Shown: positions 51,262-64,000 of the stretch, in pieces
How positions within the stretch are numbered: the stretch's first letter is position 1
Layout of the letters: every line of letters starts with the position of its first letter
Origin: Azohydromonas lata NBRC 102462
Lineage (GTDB): Bacteria; Pseudomonadota; Gammaproteobacteria; Burkholderiales; Burkholderiaceae_C
Length of the DNA stretch: 64,000 nt
Direction: 5' to 3'
NCBI RefSeq assembly: GCF_001571085.1
Contig: NZ_BCTC01000003.1
Coordinates: 85,197 to 149,196, forward strand
The notes under the pieces: generated by a model
Told to the model about the DNA's origin: nothing
The model's database searches: none
Seen by the model: the letters and a program-made list of their open reading frames with translations, nothing else
Made by a program: the position numbers and the translations under genes

Positions 51262-52512
51262 ATGTCCTGTCCCCAGTTGCCGTTCCTGCCCTCACTGCTG
51301 CCCTGGTCCGCCGCGGCACTGCTGGCCGCAGCCGCCTTGCCCGCCTTGGCGCAGCAGCCGCTGGAGCGCGGCAGCGCGCAGGTGCACCGCCTCTCGCCCG
51401 CCCAGGGCGAGTTTTCCACCGCCATCGTCAACCGGTTGTCGGTGCCGCCGGGCTTTCGCGTCAAGCTCTTCGCCTTTGGGCTGGGCAAGCCGCGCATGAT
51501 GGAAGTCGGCCCCGACGGCACGGTTTACGTCACACGCCGCAACCGCGGCGACGTGCTCGCGCTGCGCGACAGCGACGGCGACGGCCGGGCCGACGAGCGC
51601 CGCGTCTTCGCCACCGGGCTGCAGGACGTCAACGGCATCGCGCTGCAAGGCGGCGAGCTGCTGCTGGCCGCGTCCACCACCATCTGGCGCACGCCGCTGG
51701 ACCGCGCCGCGCCGCGCGTGCTCATCGGGGGGCTGCCCGACGCCGGCCAGCACGCCAACCGCATGGTGCGCGTGGCGCCGGACGGCACGCTGGTCGTCTC
51801 CGTGGGCAGCAGTTGCAACAACTGCGCCGAAGGCAACCAGGTGGAGCGCGCCACGCTGATCCGCTACAGCGCCGCGGGCGAGCGCATCGAAGTCATCGCC
51901 AAGGGCCTGCGCAACACCATAGGCTACGACTGGCACCCGCGCAGCGGCTCGCTGTGGGGCATGGACCACGGCAGCGACTTCCGCGGCGACCGCATCCCGC
52001 CGGAAGAGCTCAACCGCATACAGGCCGGCAAGCACTATGGCTGGCCCATCTGCTGGGGACACCGGCAGATCGACCCCCTGGCCGAAGCCCGCCCCGCCGA
52101 AGTCGCGCTGCGCCCGGGCGATGCGAAACCCAACGGCGCGCCCAACTTCACCCGCGAGGCGTTCTGCGCCAAGACCGAGCCGCCCGTGCTGACCTTGCCC
52201 GCGCACTCCGCGCCGCTGGCCATGCGCTTCTACACGGGCACGCAGTTCCCGGCGCAGATGCGCGGCGACGCCTTCGTCGCGCTGCGCGGCTCCTGGAACC
52301 GCAGCGACCCCACGGGCTACAAGGTGGTGCGGCTGCGCTTCGGACCCGACGGCCAGCCGCAGGGGTTCGAAGACTTCCTCACCGGTTTCCTCAATGCCGA
52401 GGGCACCGTGCAGTACGGGCGCCCGGTGGGCATCGCCTGGCTGCCGGACGGCTCCATGCTGGTCTCCGACGACAGCAACGGCGCCATCTACCGCGTGAGC
52501 TACGGCGGCTGA
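51262..52512 (+). CDS. PQQ-dependent sugar (sorbosone-type) dehydrogenase
   Basis: 416 aa. Exported six-bladed propeller: a signal peptide (PWSAAALLAAAALPALAQQP), then repeated blades with VNRLSVPPGFRVKLFAFG, GTVYVTRRNRGDVLALRDSD, DAGQHANRMVRVAPDGTLVV, GLRNTIGYDWHPRSGSLWGM and DSNGAIYRVSYGG. The D-S-D-G-D-G-R-A-D stretch is a calcium-type loop. A C-N-N-C pair and two further Cys may form disulfides. Oxidation of an aldose or sorbosone with PQQ is family inference; no pqq synthesis gene is in the window. AGGAG precedes ATG 51262. Confidence 0.88.
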   Translation: MSCPQLPFLPSLLPWSAAALLAAAALPALAQQPLERGSAQVHRLSPAQGEFSTAIVNRLSVPPGFRVKLFAFGLGKPRMMEVGPDGTVYVTRRNRGDVLALRDSDGDGRADERRVFATGLQDVNGIALQGGELLLAASTTIWRTPLDRAAPRVLIGGLPDAGQHANRMVRVAPDGTLVVSVGSSCNNCAEGNQVERATLIRYSAAGERIEVIAKGLRNTIGYDWHPRSGSLWGMDHGSDFRGDRIPPEELNRIQAGKHYGWPICWGHRQIDPLAEARPAEVALRPGDAKPNGAPNFTREAFCAKTEPPVLTLPAHSAPLAMRFYTGTQFPAQMRGDAFVALRGSWNRSDPTGYKVVRLRFGPDGQPQGFEDFLTGFLNAEGTVQYGRPVGIAWLPDGSMLVSDDSNGAIYRVSYGG

Positions 52513-52574
52513 GGCCGGGGCGGCCACCGCGCACGGCTTGCCACACGTTGGGCCGACGCACACCCGCTGCGGGC

Positions 52575-55202
<2,628 letters not shown>

Positions 55203-55211
55203 GGGCCGGGC

Positions 55212-55946
55212 CTACAGCCGCGGCTCCACCAGCCGCGCGTACACCTCGCGCACCGTGGCGTAGCACTCGCAGGCCGACAGTTGCAGCCGCTCGCGGTCGA
55301 GGATGCAGATGCGGTTGCGCCGCTGCTGCACCACGCCGGCCTGGTGCAGCTCCACCAGCACCTCGCTCACCGACTGGCGGCGCACGCCCAGCATCTCCGC
55401 CAGCGTGGCCTGCGTGAGCGCCAGCTCCTGCGAGCCGTCGCGGTCGGCCGAGGCCAGCACCCAGCGGCACAGGCGCTGGCGCACCGTGTGGTGGGTGTTG
55501 CAGGCGCAGGTCTGGCTGCCGGCGCGAAAGCTGTAGGCGGCGTAGCTGTCCAGCAGCGCGCGCGCCGCCGCGCTGGCCTGCAGCGCCGGGCGCAGCACCT
55601 CCGCCGCGAGGCTGGCCATCTCGCCCGGCGCCTGCTGCAGCACGGTGTCGGGGCTGCGGCCTATGCCCAGCCAGGCCGGCAGGCCCACCAGGCCCTCGTT
55701 GCCTATGGTCTGCACGTCGGCCGTGCCGCCCTCGCGCAGCCGCACGACGATGGACACCACGCCGCGCAGCGGAAAGTGCACCTCCGTCAGCGGCGCGCCC
55801 TCGGCGTACAGCTCGGTGCCAGCCGCCACGCTGCGGTGCACCAGCGCGCCGGCGAGCTGCGGACATTCGCGCAGCAAGGACTCCAGCAAGCGGTTGTGCG
55901 GCCTGTCCGGCGCGCCGGCCTGTTCCTGCATGTCGAACCTCTCCAT
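55212..55946 (-). CDS. Crp/Fnr-family transcriptional regulator
   Basis: 244 aa. N-terminal cyclic-nucleotide-like barrel (LVHRSVAAGTELYAEGAPLT, VHFPLRGVVSIVVRLREGGT, TIGNEGLVGLPAWLG) and a C-terminal winged helix (LTQATLAEMLGVRRQSVSEV with recognition helix RRQSVSEVLVEL). The N-terminal Cys cluster of FNR is lacking; Cys residues cluster instead near CACNTHHTVRQRLC and SACECY. The effector is unknown. ATG 55946. It converges on the CHASE kinase and is divergent from the receiver-kinase; it may control that locus. Confidence 0.88.
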   Translation of the reverse strand: MERFDMQEQAGAPDRPHNRLLESLLRECPQLAGALVHRSVAAGTELYAEGAPLTEVHFPLRGVVSIVVRLREGGTADVQTIGNEGLVGLPAWLGIGRSPDTVLQQAPGEMASLAAEVLRPALQASAAARALLDSYAAYSFRAGSQTCACNTHHTVRQRLCRWVLASADRDGSQELALTQATLAEMLGVRRQSVSEVLVELHQAGVVQQRRNRICILDRERLQLSACECYATVREVYARLVEPRL

Positions 55947-56222
55947 GAGCCTCCCCCGGCGCAGCGGCAACGTGCGTGCCCTGCAGGGACGGCGGCCCAA
56001 CGGCGGGGCCGCCGCGCCCTGGACCGCCCGGGACGGCCGCAGCGGCGTGCTCAACACCGGCGCTGTTTCGCCGAAGTACGTCTTGGCGCGAAAGCCTTAC
56101 AAGCGTGTCAACTTGTTTGGCTATGCTGCGCCTGATACCAGGCGAGGGCGTGCGCCGGTCTGGGGCTCCGGGCCTCGCGGCGCCGTCCGGCCTTTTTCGA
56201 CGGACCTCATTGCACCCGCGGC

Positions 56223-57758
56223 ATGCCCCAGCCTTCCGACGCCACGAAGCAGCCTCCCCTCATCCTCATCGTTGAAGACGAGGCCGTGATCGCCCTGGAC
56301 CTGAAGCTGGAGCTGCAGGACATGAGCTACCGCGTGGCCGGGCCGGCGCGCACGGGCGAGCAGGCGCTGGCACTGGCGGCGCAGGAGCCGCCCGCGCTGG
56401 TGCTGATGGACATACGCATACAGGGCGCGCTCGACGGCGTGGAGACCGCTGCGCGCCTGGGTCGCAGCGGCGAGCCGCCGGTGATCTTCCTGACCTCTCA
56501 CAGCGACGACGAGACGGTGGCCCGCGCCGCGCAGACCGCGCCCTACGGCTTCCTCACCAAGCCTTTCCAGGCCCGCGAGCTGCGCGCGGCCATCGAGGTG
56601 GCGCTTGCGCGCGCGGCGCTGGAGCGCGCGCAGCGCGAGTCCGACCGCTGGTTCGCCTGCACGCTGCACGGCGTGCAGGACGGCGTGATCGTGCTCGACG
56701 CCGATGCCACGCTGCGCTTCATGAACCCGGCGGCCGAGGCGCTCACCGGCTGGAGCGCGGCCGAGGCGCTGGGCCGCCCGGTGGACGAGGTGGTGCGCTT
56801 TGCCCCGCAGGAGGAGGCGCCGCTGGCCGCGCTGCAGGCGCTGCGCGAAGGCCGGGCCGTGGAAGTGCGCCACGCGCGGCAGTTGCTGGTGCGCGCGGCG
56901 CCCGGCGGCGCGGCGGGCGTGCCTGCCACGGTGATGGTGGACGAGTCCGCCGCGCCGGTGGAGCACGACAGCGGCCGCCGCATGGGCGCCGTGCTGGTGC
57001 TGCGCGACGCCACCGAGCGGCTGCTGCGCCAGGAGCAGCTCGACGTCAAGCGCGCCCAACTGCAGGCGCTGCAGGCGCAGCGCGACGCGCAGACCCACCT
57101 GCTCTCTCGCGCCAGCCACGAGATGCGCACCCCGCTCAACGCCGTGCTGGGCTTCGCCCAACTGCTGCGCAGCCTGCCGGGCAACGCGGACGAGACGGCG
57201 CAGCGCTACATCGGCTTCATCGACGAGGCCGGCCACCAGTTGCTGTCGCTGGTGGAGGATTTGCTGGACCTGCAGCAGGGCGACGAGCTGCGCCGCAGCC
57301 TGCAGCTGCGCCCCGTGCCGCTGCTGGAATGCGTGCAGGCCGCGATCGCTCCGCTGGCGGCGCAGGCCCTGGCCAGCCGCACCAGCCTGCACAACGTCAT
57401 GGAGGGCGCCATGCGCGTGATGGCCGAGCCCTCGCGGCTGCAGAAGGTGGTGCACGGGCTGGTGTCCAACGCCATCAAGTACGGGCGCGAGGGCGGCCAC
57501 GTCTGGCTGCAGGCCCAGCGCAACGGCGACCGCGTGCGCATCACGGTGGCCGACGACGGCCAGGGCATCACGGCCGACCGCCAAGCCCAGCTCTTCCAGG
57601 CGTTTTCACGCGCCGGGCGCGAACACTCCGGCATCGAAGGCGCCGGCATGGGCCTGGTCACCGCCCGCAGCACGGTGCAGGCCATGGGCGGCACGCTGGA
57701 GCTCAACAGCGTCGCGGGCCAGGGCACCGTGGTGCACGTGGAGCTGGCTGCAGGCTGA
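56223..57758 (+). CDS. Receiver-PAS-histidine kinase hybrid
   Basis: 511 aa, cytoplasmic. Receiver first (LILIVEDEAVIALDLKLELQ with Asp63 in LVLMDIRIQG and Lys in FLTKPFQARE), then a PAS domain (about 140-260: DGVIVLDADATLRFMNPAAE), a short coil, HisKA with His299 in RASHEMRTPLNAVLGF and an ATPase with N box VSNAIKYGREG and G2-like GAGMGLVTARS. No DNA-binding output. An N-terminal receiver suggests that another kinase signals into this one. In the 276-bp gap upstream I see only a weak TTACAA-N19-TATGCT promoter-like pair near 56.1 kb. Confidence 0.9.
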   Translation: MPQPSDATKQPPLILIVEDEAVIALDLKLELQDMSYRVAGPARTGEQALALAAQEPPALVLMDIRIQGALDGVETAARLGRSGEPPVIFLTSHSDDETVARAAQTAPYGFLTKPFQARELRAAIEVALARAALERAQRESDRWFACTLHGVQDGVIVLDADATLRFMNPAAEALTGWSAAEALGRPVDEVVRFAPQEEAPLAALQALREGRAVEVRHARQLLVRAAPGGAAGVPATVMVDESAAPVEHDSGRRMGAVLVLRDATERLLRQEQLDVKRAQLQALQAQRDAQTHLLSRASHEMRTPLNAVLGFAQLLRSLPGNADETAQRYIGFIDEAGHQLLSLVEDLLDLQQGDELRRSLQLRPVPLLECVQAAIAPLAAQALASRTSLHNVMEGAMRVMAEPSRLQKVVHGLVSNAIKYGREGGHVWLQAQRNGDRVRITVADDGQGITADRQAQLFQAFSRAGREHSGIEGAGMGLVTARSTVQAMGGTLELNSVAGQGTVVHVELAAG

Positions 57759-58152
57759 AACCTGCCCGGAAATATCACGGGCCCCTGCAAAGCCGAACAA
57801 GCGCAATGGGAATTTTCTCCTGCCCACCTATTCCAGCCGAAAGCCGTCTGCCGACGGCCGCGATTTCAATCGCCATACGGAAGTTTTTGTATTTATTCAA
57901 TCCTCAGGCGAATGAAAATGTACCCATTGCCGTAGCAATCTGGCCCGCAATGATGGATTGAAACTTACACCGCTCCTCTTGGCCAGGCCAATTTGCCGAG
58001 TTATGTGTTCGATTAAAAAATGTCATTCAGGGTTTATGTCGCGCTGCAGCAATTAAAATTTTCGCCTCAATTTCACGAATTCAATCCAGTCTTCAGACAT
58101 ATAGAGGCCAGCGCGTTCCGGCAAGTCCTGTAGACCAACCCTGTTTTTCTTC
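57759..58152. other. AT-rich intergenic region, no gene seen
   Basis: 394 bp between two plus-strand kinase genes, markedly less GC-rich than its flanks. It contains several TTAAAATTTT-like stretches (near 58.05 kb) that may hold the promoter of the hybrid kinase, and a CGTCTGCCGACGGC-like short hairpin near 57.85 kb. All frames are broken by stops. I see no RNA gene or repeat I can name. Confidence 0.5.
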
Positions 58153-60855
<2,703 letters not shown>

Positions 60856-61021
60856 TCGCGCGCCGCACAGGCAAAGGTAAGCATTTGCGACACGGCGCGC
60901 GGTCGCCAAGTCCTTCACAAATCGTGCATTGACGACAAAAAGATTGCCGCCCCAGGAACCCCGGGCAAACCCCATGGGCCAAAATCGGCCGCCCTAAGCC
61001 ACTTCCACCATCACCCCGGGG

Positions 61022-61627
61022 ATGAATCAACAGGGCACGACCATCACCGGCGCGCTGAGACAGGCCTGCGCTGCCCAGCACGAGGCCATAGAGGCCTTGC
61101 TCCAGCTGGACCAGGCGGCGCTGCGGCGCGAGCACTACGAGCGCGTGCTTGCCGGCTTCGGTGCCTTCGTCCCGGCCTGGGAGGCGCGGTTGCGCCCGCA
61201 CCTGCCCGCGGCGCTGCGCGGCTGGTTCGACCAGCGCTCGCGCGCGCCCCTGCTGGCGCGCGACCTCGCGGCGCTGGGCCTGCAGCCCTTCCCCATGGAC
61301 GACCCGGTGGCCGCGCTGGCCCTGGCCGACACCGGCGCGGTGTTCGGGTCGCTGTACGTGCTGGAGGGTTCAGCTTTGGGCGGGCAGCTCATCGCGCGCG
61401 TGGTGCGCGAGCGCTGGGGCCTGGGGCCTGACAACGGCGCGGCCTACTTCAACGGCTGGGGAGCACGCACCGGCGCCATGTGGGCGGAGTTCCGCGAGCG
61501 CCTGGCGCAGGCGCTGGGCGAGGACGACGCGGCGCTGGGCAGCGCCTGCGCCGCGGCCGTTGCCACTTTCGCGGCCTTGCGGGCCTGTTTCGAGCACGTG
61601 CTGGACCATGGACCTGCCGCTGCCTGA
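61022..61627 (+). CDS. bphO: Heme oxygenase (biliverdin-forming) for the phytochrome
   Basis: 201 aa, all-helical. Cleaves heme to biliverdin, the phytochrome chromophore. The proximal His20 lies in RQACAAQHEAIEALLQLD. Family marks include YERVLAGFGAFVPAWEARLR and the distal helix LADTGAVFGSLYVLEGSALG with G-S-x-Y-V-x-E-G-S. CCCGGGG precedes ATG 61022 only weakly. It overlaps the bacteriophytochrome start by 20 bases, so both are coupled. The 166-bp gap before it contains TTGACG near 60.93 kb but no convincing -10. Confidence 0.92.
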   Translation: MNQQGTTITGALRQACAAQHEAIEALLQLDQAALRREHYERVLAGFGAFVPAWEARLRPHLPAALRGWFDQRSRAPLLARDLAALGLQPFPMDDPVAALALADTGAVFGSLYVLEGSALGGQLIARVVRERWGLGPDNGAAYFNGWGARTGAMWAEFRERLAQALGEDDAALGSACAAAVATFAALRACFEHVLDHGPAAA

Positions 61628-63656
61628 CGCCGACCTCAACGACTGCGCCGACGAGCCCATACGGGTGCCCGGCGGCATTCAGCCCCACGGCCGCATGCTG
61701 GTGCTGGCCGAGGGCGATGGCCGCCTCGTGGCCCTCAGCGAGAACTGGGCCGAGGCCCCACCGCTGCCGCAGTGGAACGGCTGGCTGCCGCAGCGCGTGG
61801 CCGCGCTGCGCTTGGGCGAGGCGCCCGTGCCGCTGGGCACGGTGACGCTGGAGCGCGGCACGCGCTGGGACGTCACCGGCCACCGCGCGCCGGGCCTGGT
61901 GGTGCTGGAGCTCGAACCCGCGGCGCCGCCGCTGGGCCTGCAGGCGCCGGTGTACGGGCTGGCCCACCACTGGCTGCCGCGGCTGCAGGCCGCCGCGTCC
62001 GTGCAAGCGCTGCTGGCGCTGGCCGTGGAAGAGATGAAGCGGCTCACCGGCTTCGGCCGCTGCCTGGCCTACCGCTTCGACGAGGAGGACCACGGCGAGG
62101 TGCTGGCCGAGGTGCTGGACCAGGGCTACGACGCCTACCTGGGCCACCGCTTCCCCGCGGCCGACCTCCCCGCGCAGGCGCGGCAGCTCTACCTGCTCAA
62201 CCAGATTCGCCTCATCCCCGACGCCCGCTACACGCCCGTGCCGCTGCGCTGCGTGGACGCGGCCTGGCGGCCCACGGGCATGGACCTGTCGTGGGCGGCG
62301 CTGCGCAGCGTCTCGCCGCTGCACCTGGAATACATGCGCAACATGGGCACGCTGGCGTCCATGTCGGTGTCCATCACCGTGCGCGGACGGCTGTGGGGCC
62401 TGATCTCCTGCCACGACCACGCGCCGCGCCACGTGCCCTTCGAGACCCGCGTGGCCTGCGAGCACCTTGGGCGGCTGCTGTCGCTGCAGATCGAGGCGCG
62501 CGAGGACAACGCCGAGGTCGCGCGCCGCCTGGAGCTGCGCCGGATCACGCTGGAGCTGGTGTCGCGCCTGGCCGATAGCGACGGCACGCTGCGCAGCCTG
62601 GCCGCCGAGCCCGCGCTGCTGCGCCTGGCGCGCGCCACCGGTGCCGCCGTGGTGCTGGACGGCGACTGCTGGACGCTGGGCGAATGCCCGCCCGCGGCGC
62701 GCATACAGGCCCTGGCCCGCTGGGCCACGCAGCAGGACCGCGAAGTGGCCTGCAGCGACCGCGTGGAACAGGTGCTGCCGCTGCCCGCGCCGCCCGCCGA
62801 GGGCGACGCCGTGGCCGCCGGCGTGCTGGCCGTCTCCATCTCGCAGGTGCACCGCCACGTGGTGATGTGGTTCCGCCCCGAGGTCGTGCAGACGGTGCGC
62901 TGGGCCGGCGAGCCGCGCAAGCCGGTGCAGCAGGGCGACGGGCGGCTGCATCCGCGGCGCAGCTTCGCAAGCTGGGAGGAGCTGCTGCGCGGGCGCTCGC
63001 TGCCCTGGGCACCCAGCGAGGTGTCGGCGGCGCTGGAGCTGCGCCAGGCGCTCATCGGCATCGTGCTGCGCCGCGCCGAGGAGATGGCCGAGTTCGCCAC
63101 CGAGCTCGGCCGCGTCAACAAGGAGCTGGAAGCCTTCTCCTACACCGTCTCGCACGACCTGCGCGCGCCCATGCGCCACATCGCCGGCTTCGTGGACCTG
63201 GTGCTCGACGGCGAAGACGGCGCGGGCCTGGGCGAGCGCTCGCGCCGCTACCTCGGCCACGTCAAGGAAGCCGCCACCTACGCCGGCAAGCTCGTGGACG
63301 CGCTGCTGGACTTCTCCCGCATGGGCCGCGCCGCGCTCAAGCGCAGCCAGATCGGCACCGGCCTGCTGGTGGCCGACCTCGTGGCCGAGCTCGCCCGGCA
63401 GCAGCAAGGGCGCCAGGTGCAGTGGCGGGTGCACGCGCTGCCGCCGCTGTGGGGCGACGCGCTGCTGGTGCAGACCGTCGTGCGCAACCTGCTGGACAAC
63501 GCTTTCAAGTACACCCGCGAGCGCAGCCCGGCCGTGATCGAGGTGCTGCCCGTGCAGCGCCCAAACGGCGTGGGCCTGGAAGTGCGCGACAACGGCGTGG
63601 GCTTTCCCATGAAATATGCCGAGAAGCTGTTCGGCGTCTTCCAGCGCCTGCACTAG
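61608..63656 (+). CDS. bphP: Bacteriophytochrome histidine kinase, truncated by an in-frame TAG
   Basis: 682 aa as read. PAS-GAF-PHY sensor: chromophore Cys13 in LNDCADEPIRVPGGIQPHG, GAF motif RFPAADLPAQARQLY, SPLHLEYMRNMG, and PHY tongue PRRSFASWEE. HisKA has His516 in YTVSHDLRAPMRHIAGF; N box RNLLDNAFKYTRE and G1 VRDNGVGFPM follow. The frame stops with TAG at 63654-63656 directly after FGVFQRLH, before the G2 box. The next 48 codons stay open and look like the missing end. The photosensor should fold; kinase activity is likely lost unless the stop is read through. Confidence 0.9.
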   Translation: MDLPLPDADLNDCADEPIRVPGGIQPHGRMLVLAEGDGRLVALSENWAEAPPLPQWNGWLPQRVAALRLGEAPVPLGTVTLERGTRWDVTGHRAPGLVVLELEPAAPPLGLQAPVYGLAHHWLPRLQAAASVQALLALAVEEMKRLTGFGRCLAYRFDEEDHGEVLAEVLDQGYDAYLGHRFPAADLPAQARQLYLLNQIRLIPDARYTPVPLRCVDAAWRPTGMDLSWAALRSVSPLHLEYMRNMGTLASMSVSITVRGRLWGLISCHDHAPRHVPFETRVACEHLGRLLSLQIEAREDNAEVARRLELRRITLELVSRLADSDGTLRSLAAEPALLRLARATGAAVVLDGDCWTLGECPPAARIQALARWATQQDREVACSDRVEQVLPLPAPPAEGDAVAAGVLAVSISQVHRHVVMWFRPEVVQTVRWAGEPRKPVQQGDGRLHPRRSFASWEELLRGRSLPWAPSEVSAALELRQALIGIVLRRAEEMAEFATELGRVNKELEAFSYTVSHDLRAPMRHIAGFVDLVLDGEDGAGLGERSRRYLGHVKEAATYAGKLVDALLDFSRMGRAALKRSQIGTGLLVADLVAELARQQQGRQVQWRVHALPPLWGDALLVQTVVRNLLDNAFKYTRERSPAVIEVLPVQRPNGVGLEVRDNGVGFPMKYAEKLFGVFQRLH

Positions 63657-63803
63657 GCTGAAGAATTCGAAGGCACGGGCATAGGACTGGCCAACGTGCG
63701 CCGCATCGTGGAACGCCACGGCGGCCAGGTCTGGGCTCGATCCGAGCCCGGCCAAGGCGCGGTCTTCGGCTTCGTCCTTCCCATGCCTTCCCAGGAACCC
63801 TGA
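63657..63803 (+). pseudogene. Orphaned 3' end of bphP after the premature stop
   Basis: In the same frame as bphP, codons 63657-63800 read [20 protein letters not shown] then [20 protein letters not shown] and end LPMPSQEP with TGA at 63801-63803. This is the normal close of a histidine-kinase ATPase (G2 box GTGIGLANV). Only the codon at 63654-63656 is out of place: many relatives have Ser there, and TCG to TAG is one base. The true stop overlaps the next gene's ATG (TGATG), as expected for the intact operon. No ribosome-binding site is seen for independent translation. Confidence 0.88.
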
Positions 63804-64000
63804 TGCTCAAACCCATATTGCTCGTCGAGGACGACCCGCGCGACCTCGAGCTCACCCTGCTGGCGCTGGAACGCACCCAGCTCGCCAACGACGTGGTCGT
63901 GGTGCGCGACGGCGCCCAGGCGCTGGAGTACCTGCAGCGCGAAGGCGACTTCGCCCATCGCGAGCCCGGCAACCCCGCGGTGATCCTGCTGGACCTGAAA
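63803..64000 (+). CDS. Phytochrome-associated response regulator, partial
   Basis: The first 66 codons of a single receiver domain: MLKPILLVEDDPRDLELTLL, VVVRDGAQALEYLQREG, and AVILLDLK at the window edge. The E-D-D-P pocket and L-L-D-L-K block with the phospho-acceptor Asp are those of small Rcp1-type regulators that follow bacteriophytochromes. ATG 63803 overlaps the ancestral bphP stop by one base, so its translation may have relied on ribosomes ending there. The rest lies outside the window. Confidence 0.88.
   Translation, partial: MLKPILLVEDDPRDLELTLLALERTQLANDVVVVRDGAQALEYLQREGDFAHREPGNPAVILLDLK

Overview
The window is GC-rich chromosomal DNA from a betaproteobacterium, most likely Burkholderiales/Comamonadaceae. 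The grounds are a hut cluster, kynureninase, a Cys-type periplasmic formate dehydrogenase, a CzcCBA-type efflux system with a DUF3240 gene, QseBC-like regulators, a bacteriophytochrome operon, and strong G/C third-position bias on both strands. I see no rRNA, tRNA, CRISPR array, insertion sequence or prophage. The family placement is inference from gene content, not a computed result.

Layout. 1-5.7 kb: end of an alcohol dehydrogenase, a small unknown, a PagL-like lipid A deacylase and hutU-hutH-hutI (histidine to formiminoglutamate). 5.8-11.0 kb (minus strand): small membrane and unknown proteins, a truncated GNAT remnant, a visibly less GC-rich block (DUF2238, LprI-like, EVE, GNAT) and a one-chain ABC transporter. 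11.2-17.7 kb: kynU, a translationally coupled DUF2339/DUF3999 pair and an EF-hand lipoprotein. 17.8-25.0 kb: a large unknown lipoprotein, an anion permease, an unknown gene behind a sigma-54-like promoter and leader ORF, an orphan ParS-like protein, DUF2630, and an Lrp/unknown/PfpI operon. 25.3-28.2 kb: nikR and a TonB-dependent receptor preceded by two NikR-like operators. 28.3-31.4 kb: Mut7-C protein, then a secreted molybdopterin-fold protein divergent from a membrane sensor kinase. 31.5-38.5 kb: a formate dehydrogenase cluster with a TorD-like chaperone, a small Tat protein and three uncharacterised exported proteins. 38.7-39.4 kb: higBA. 39.4-48.4 kb (minus): CzcBA-DUF3240-CzcC, a large hairpin repeat, then PepSY protein, cytochrome b, response regulator and kinase. 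48.5-51.0 kb: an SDR remnant, a degenerate HD-GYP-like protein, an AT-rich gap and DUF1428. 51.3-64.0 kb: a PQQ-type sugar dehydrogenase and a dense set of sensor kinases, a Crp-family regulator, heme oxygenase, bacteriophytochrome and its response regulator (cut by the window end).

Main points of interest. The bacteriophytochrome has an in-frame TAG that removes the last part of its kinase ATPase domain while the following 48 codons remain open and recognisably homologous. Two NikR-like palindromes upstream of the TonB receptor share a 15-nt spacer, one shorter than the E. coli operator. A TGGCAC-N5-TTGC element sits just ahead of a strong ribosome-binding site and a 22-codon leader that overlaps an unknown gene. 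Several decayed genes (GNAT, SDR, HD-GYP-like, phytochrome) and several uncharacterised exported proteins inside the formate dehydrogenase cluster also deserve attention. I did not find a clearly new, self-contained defence or mobile system.
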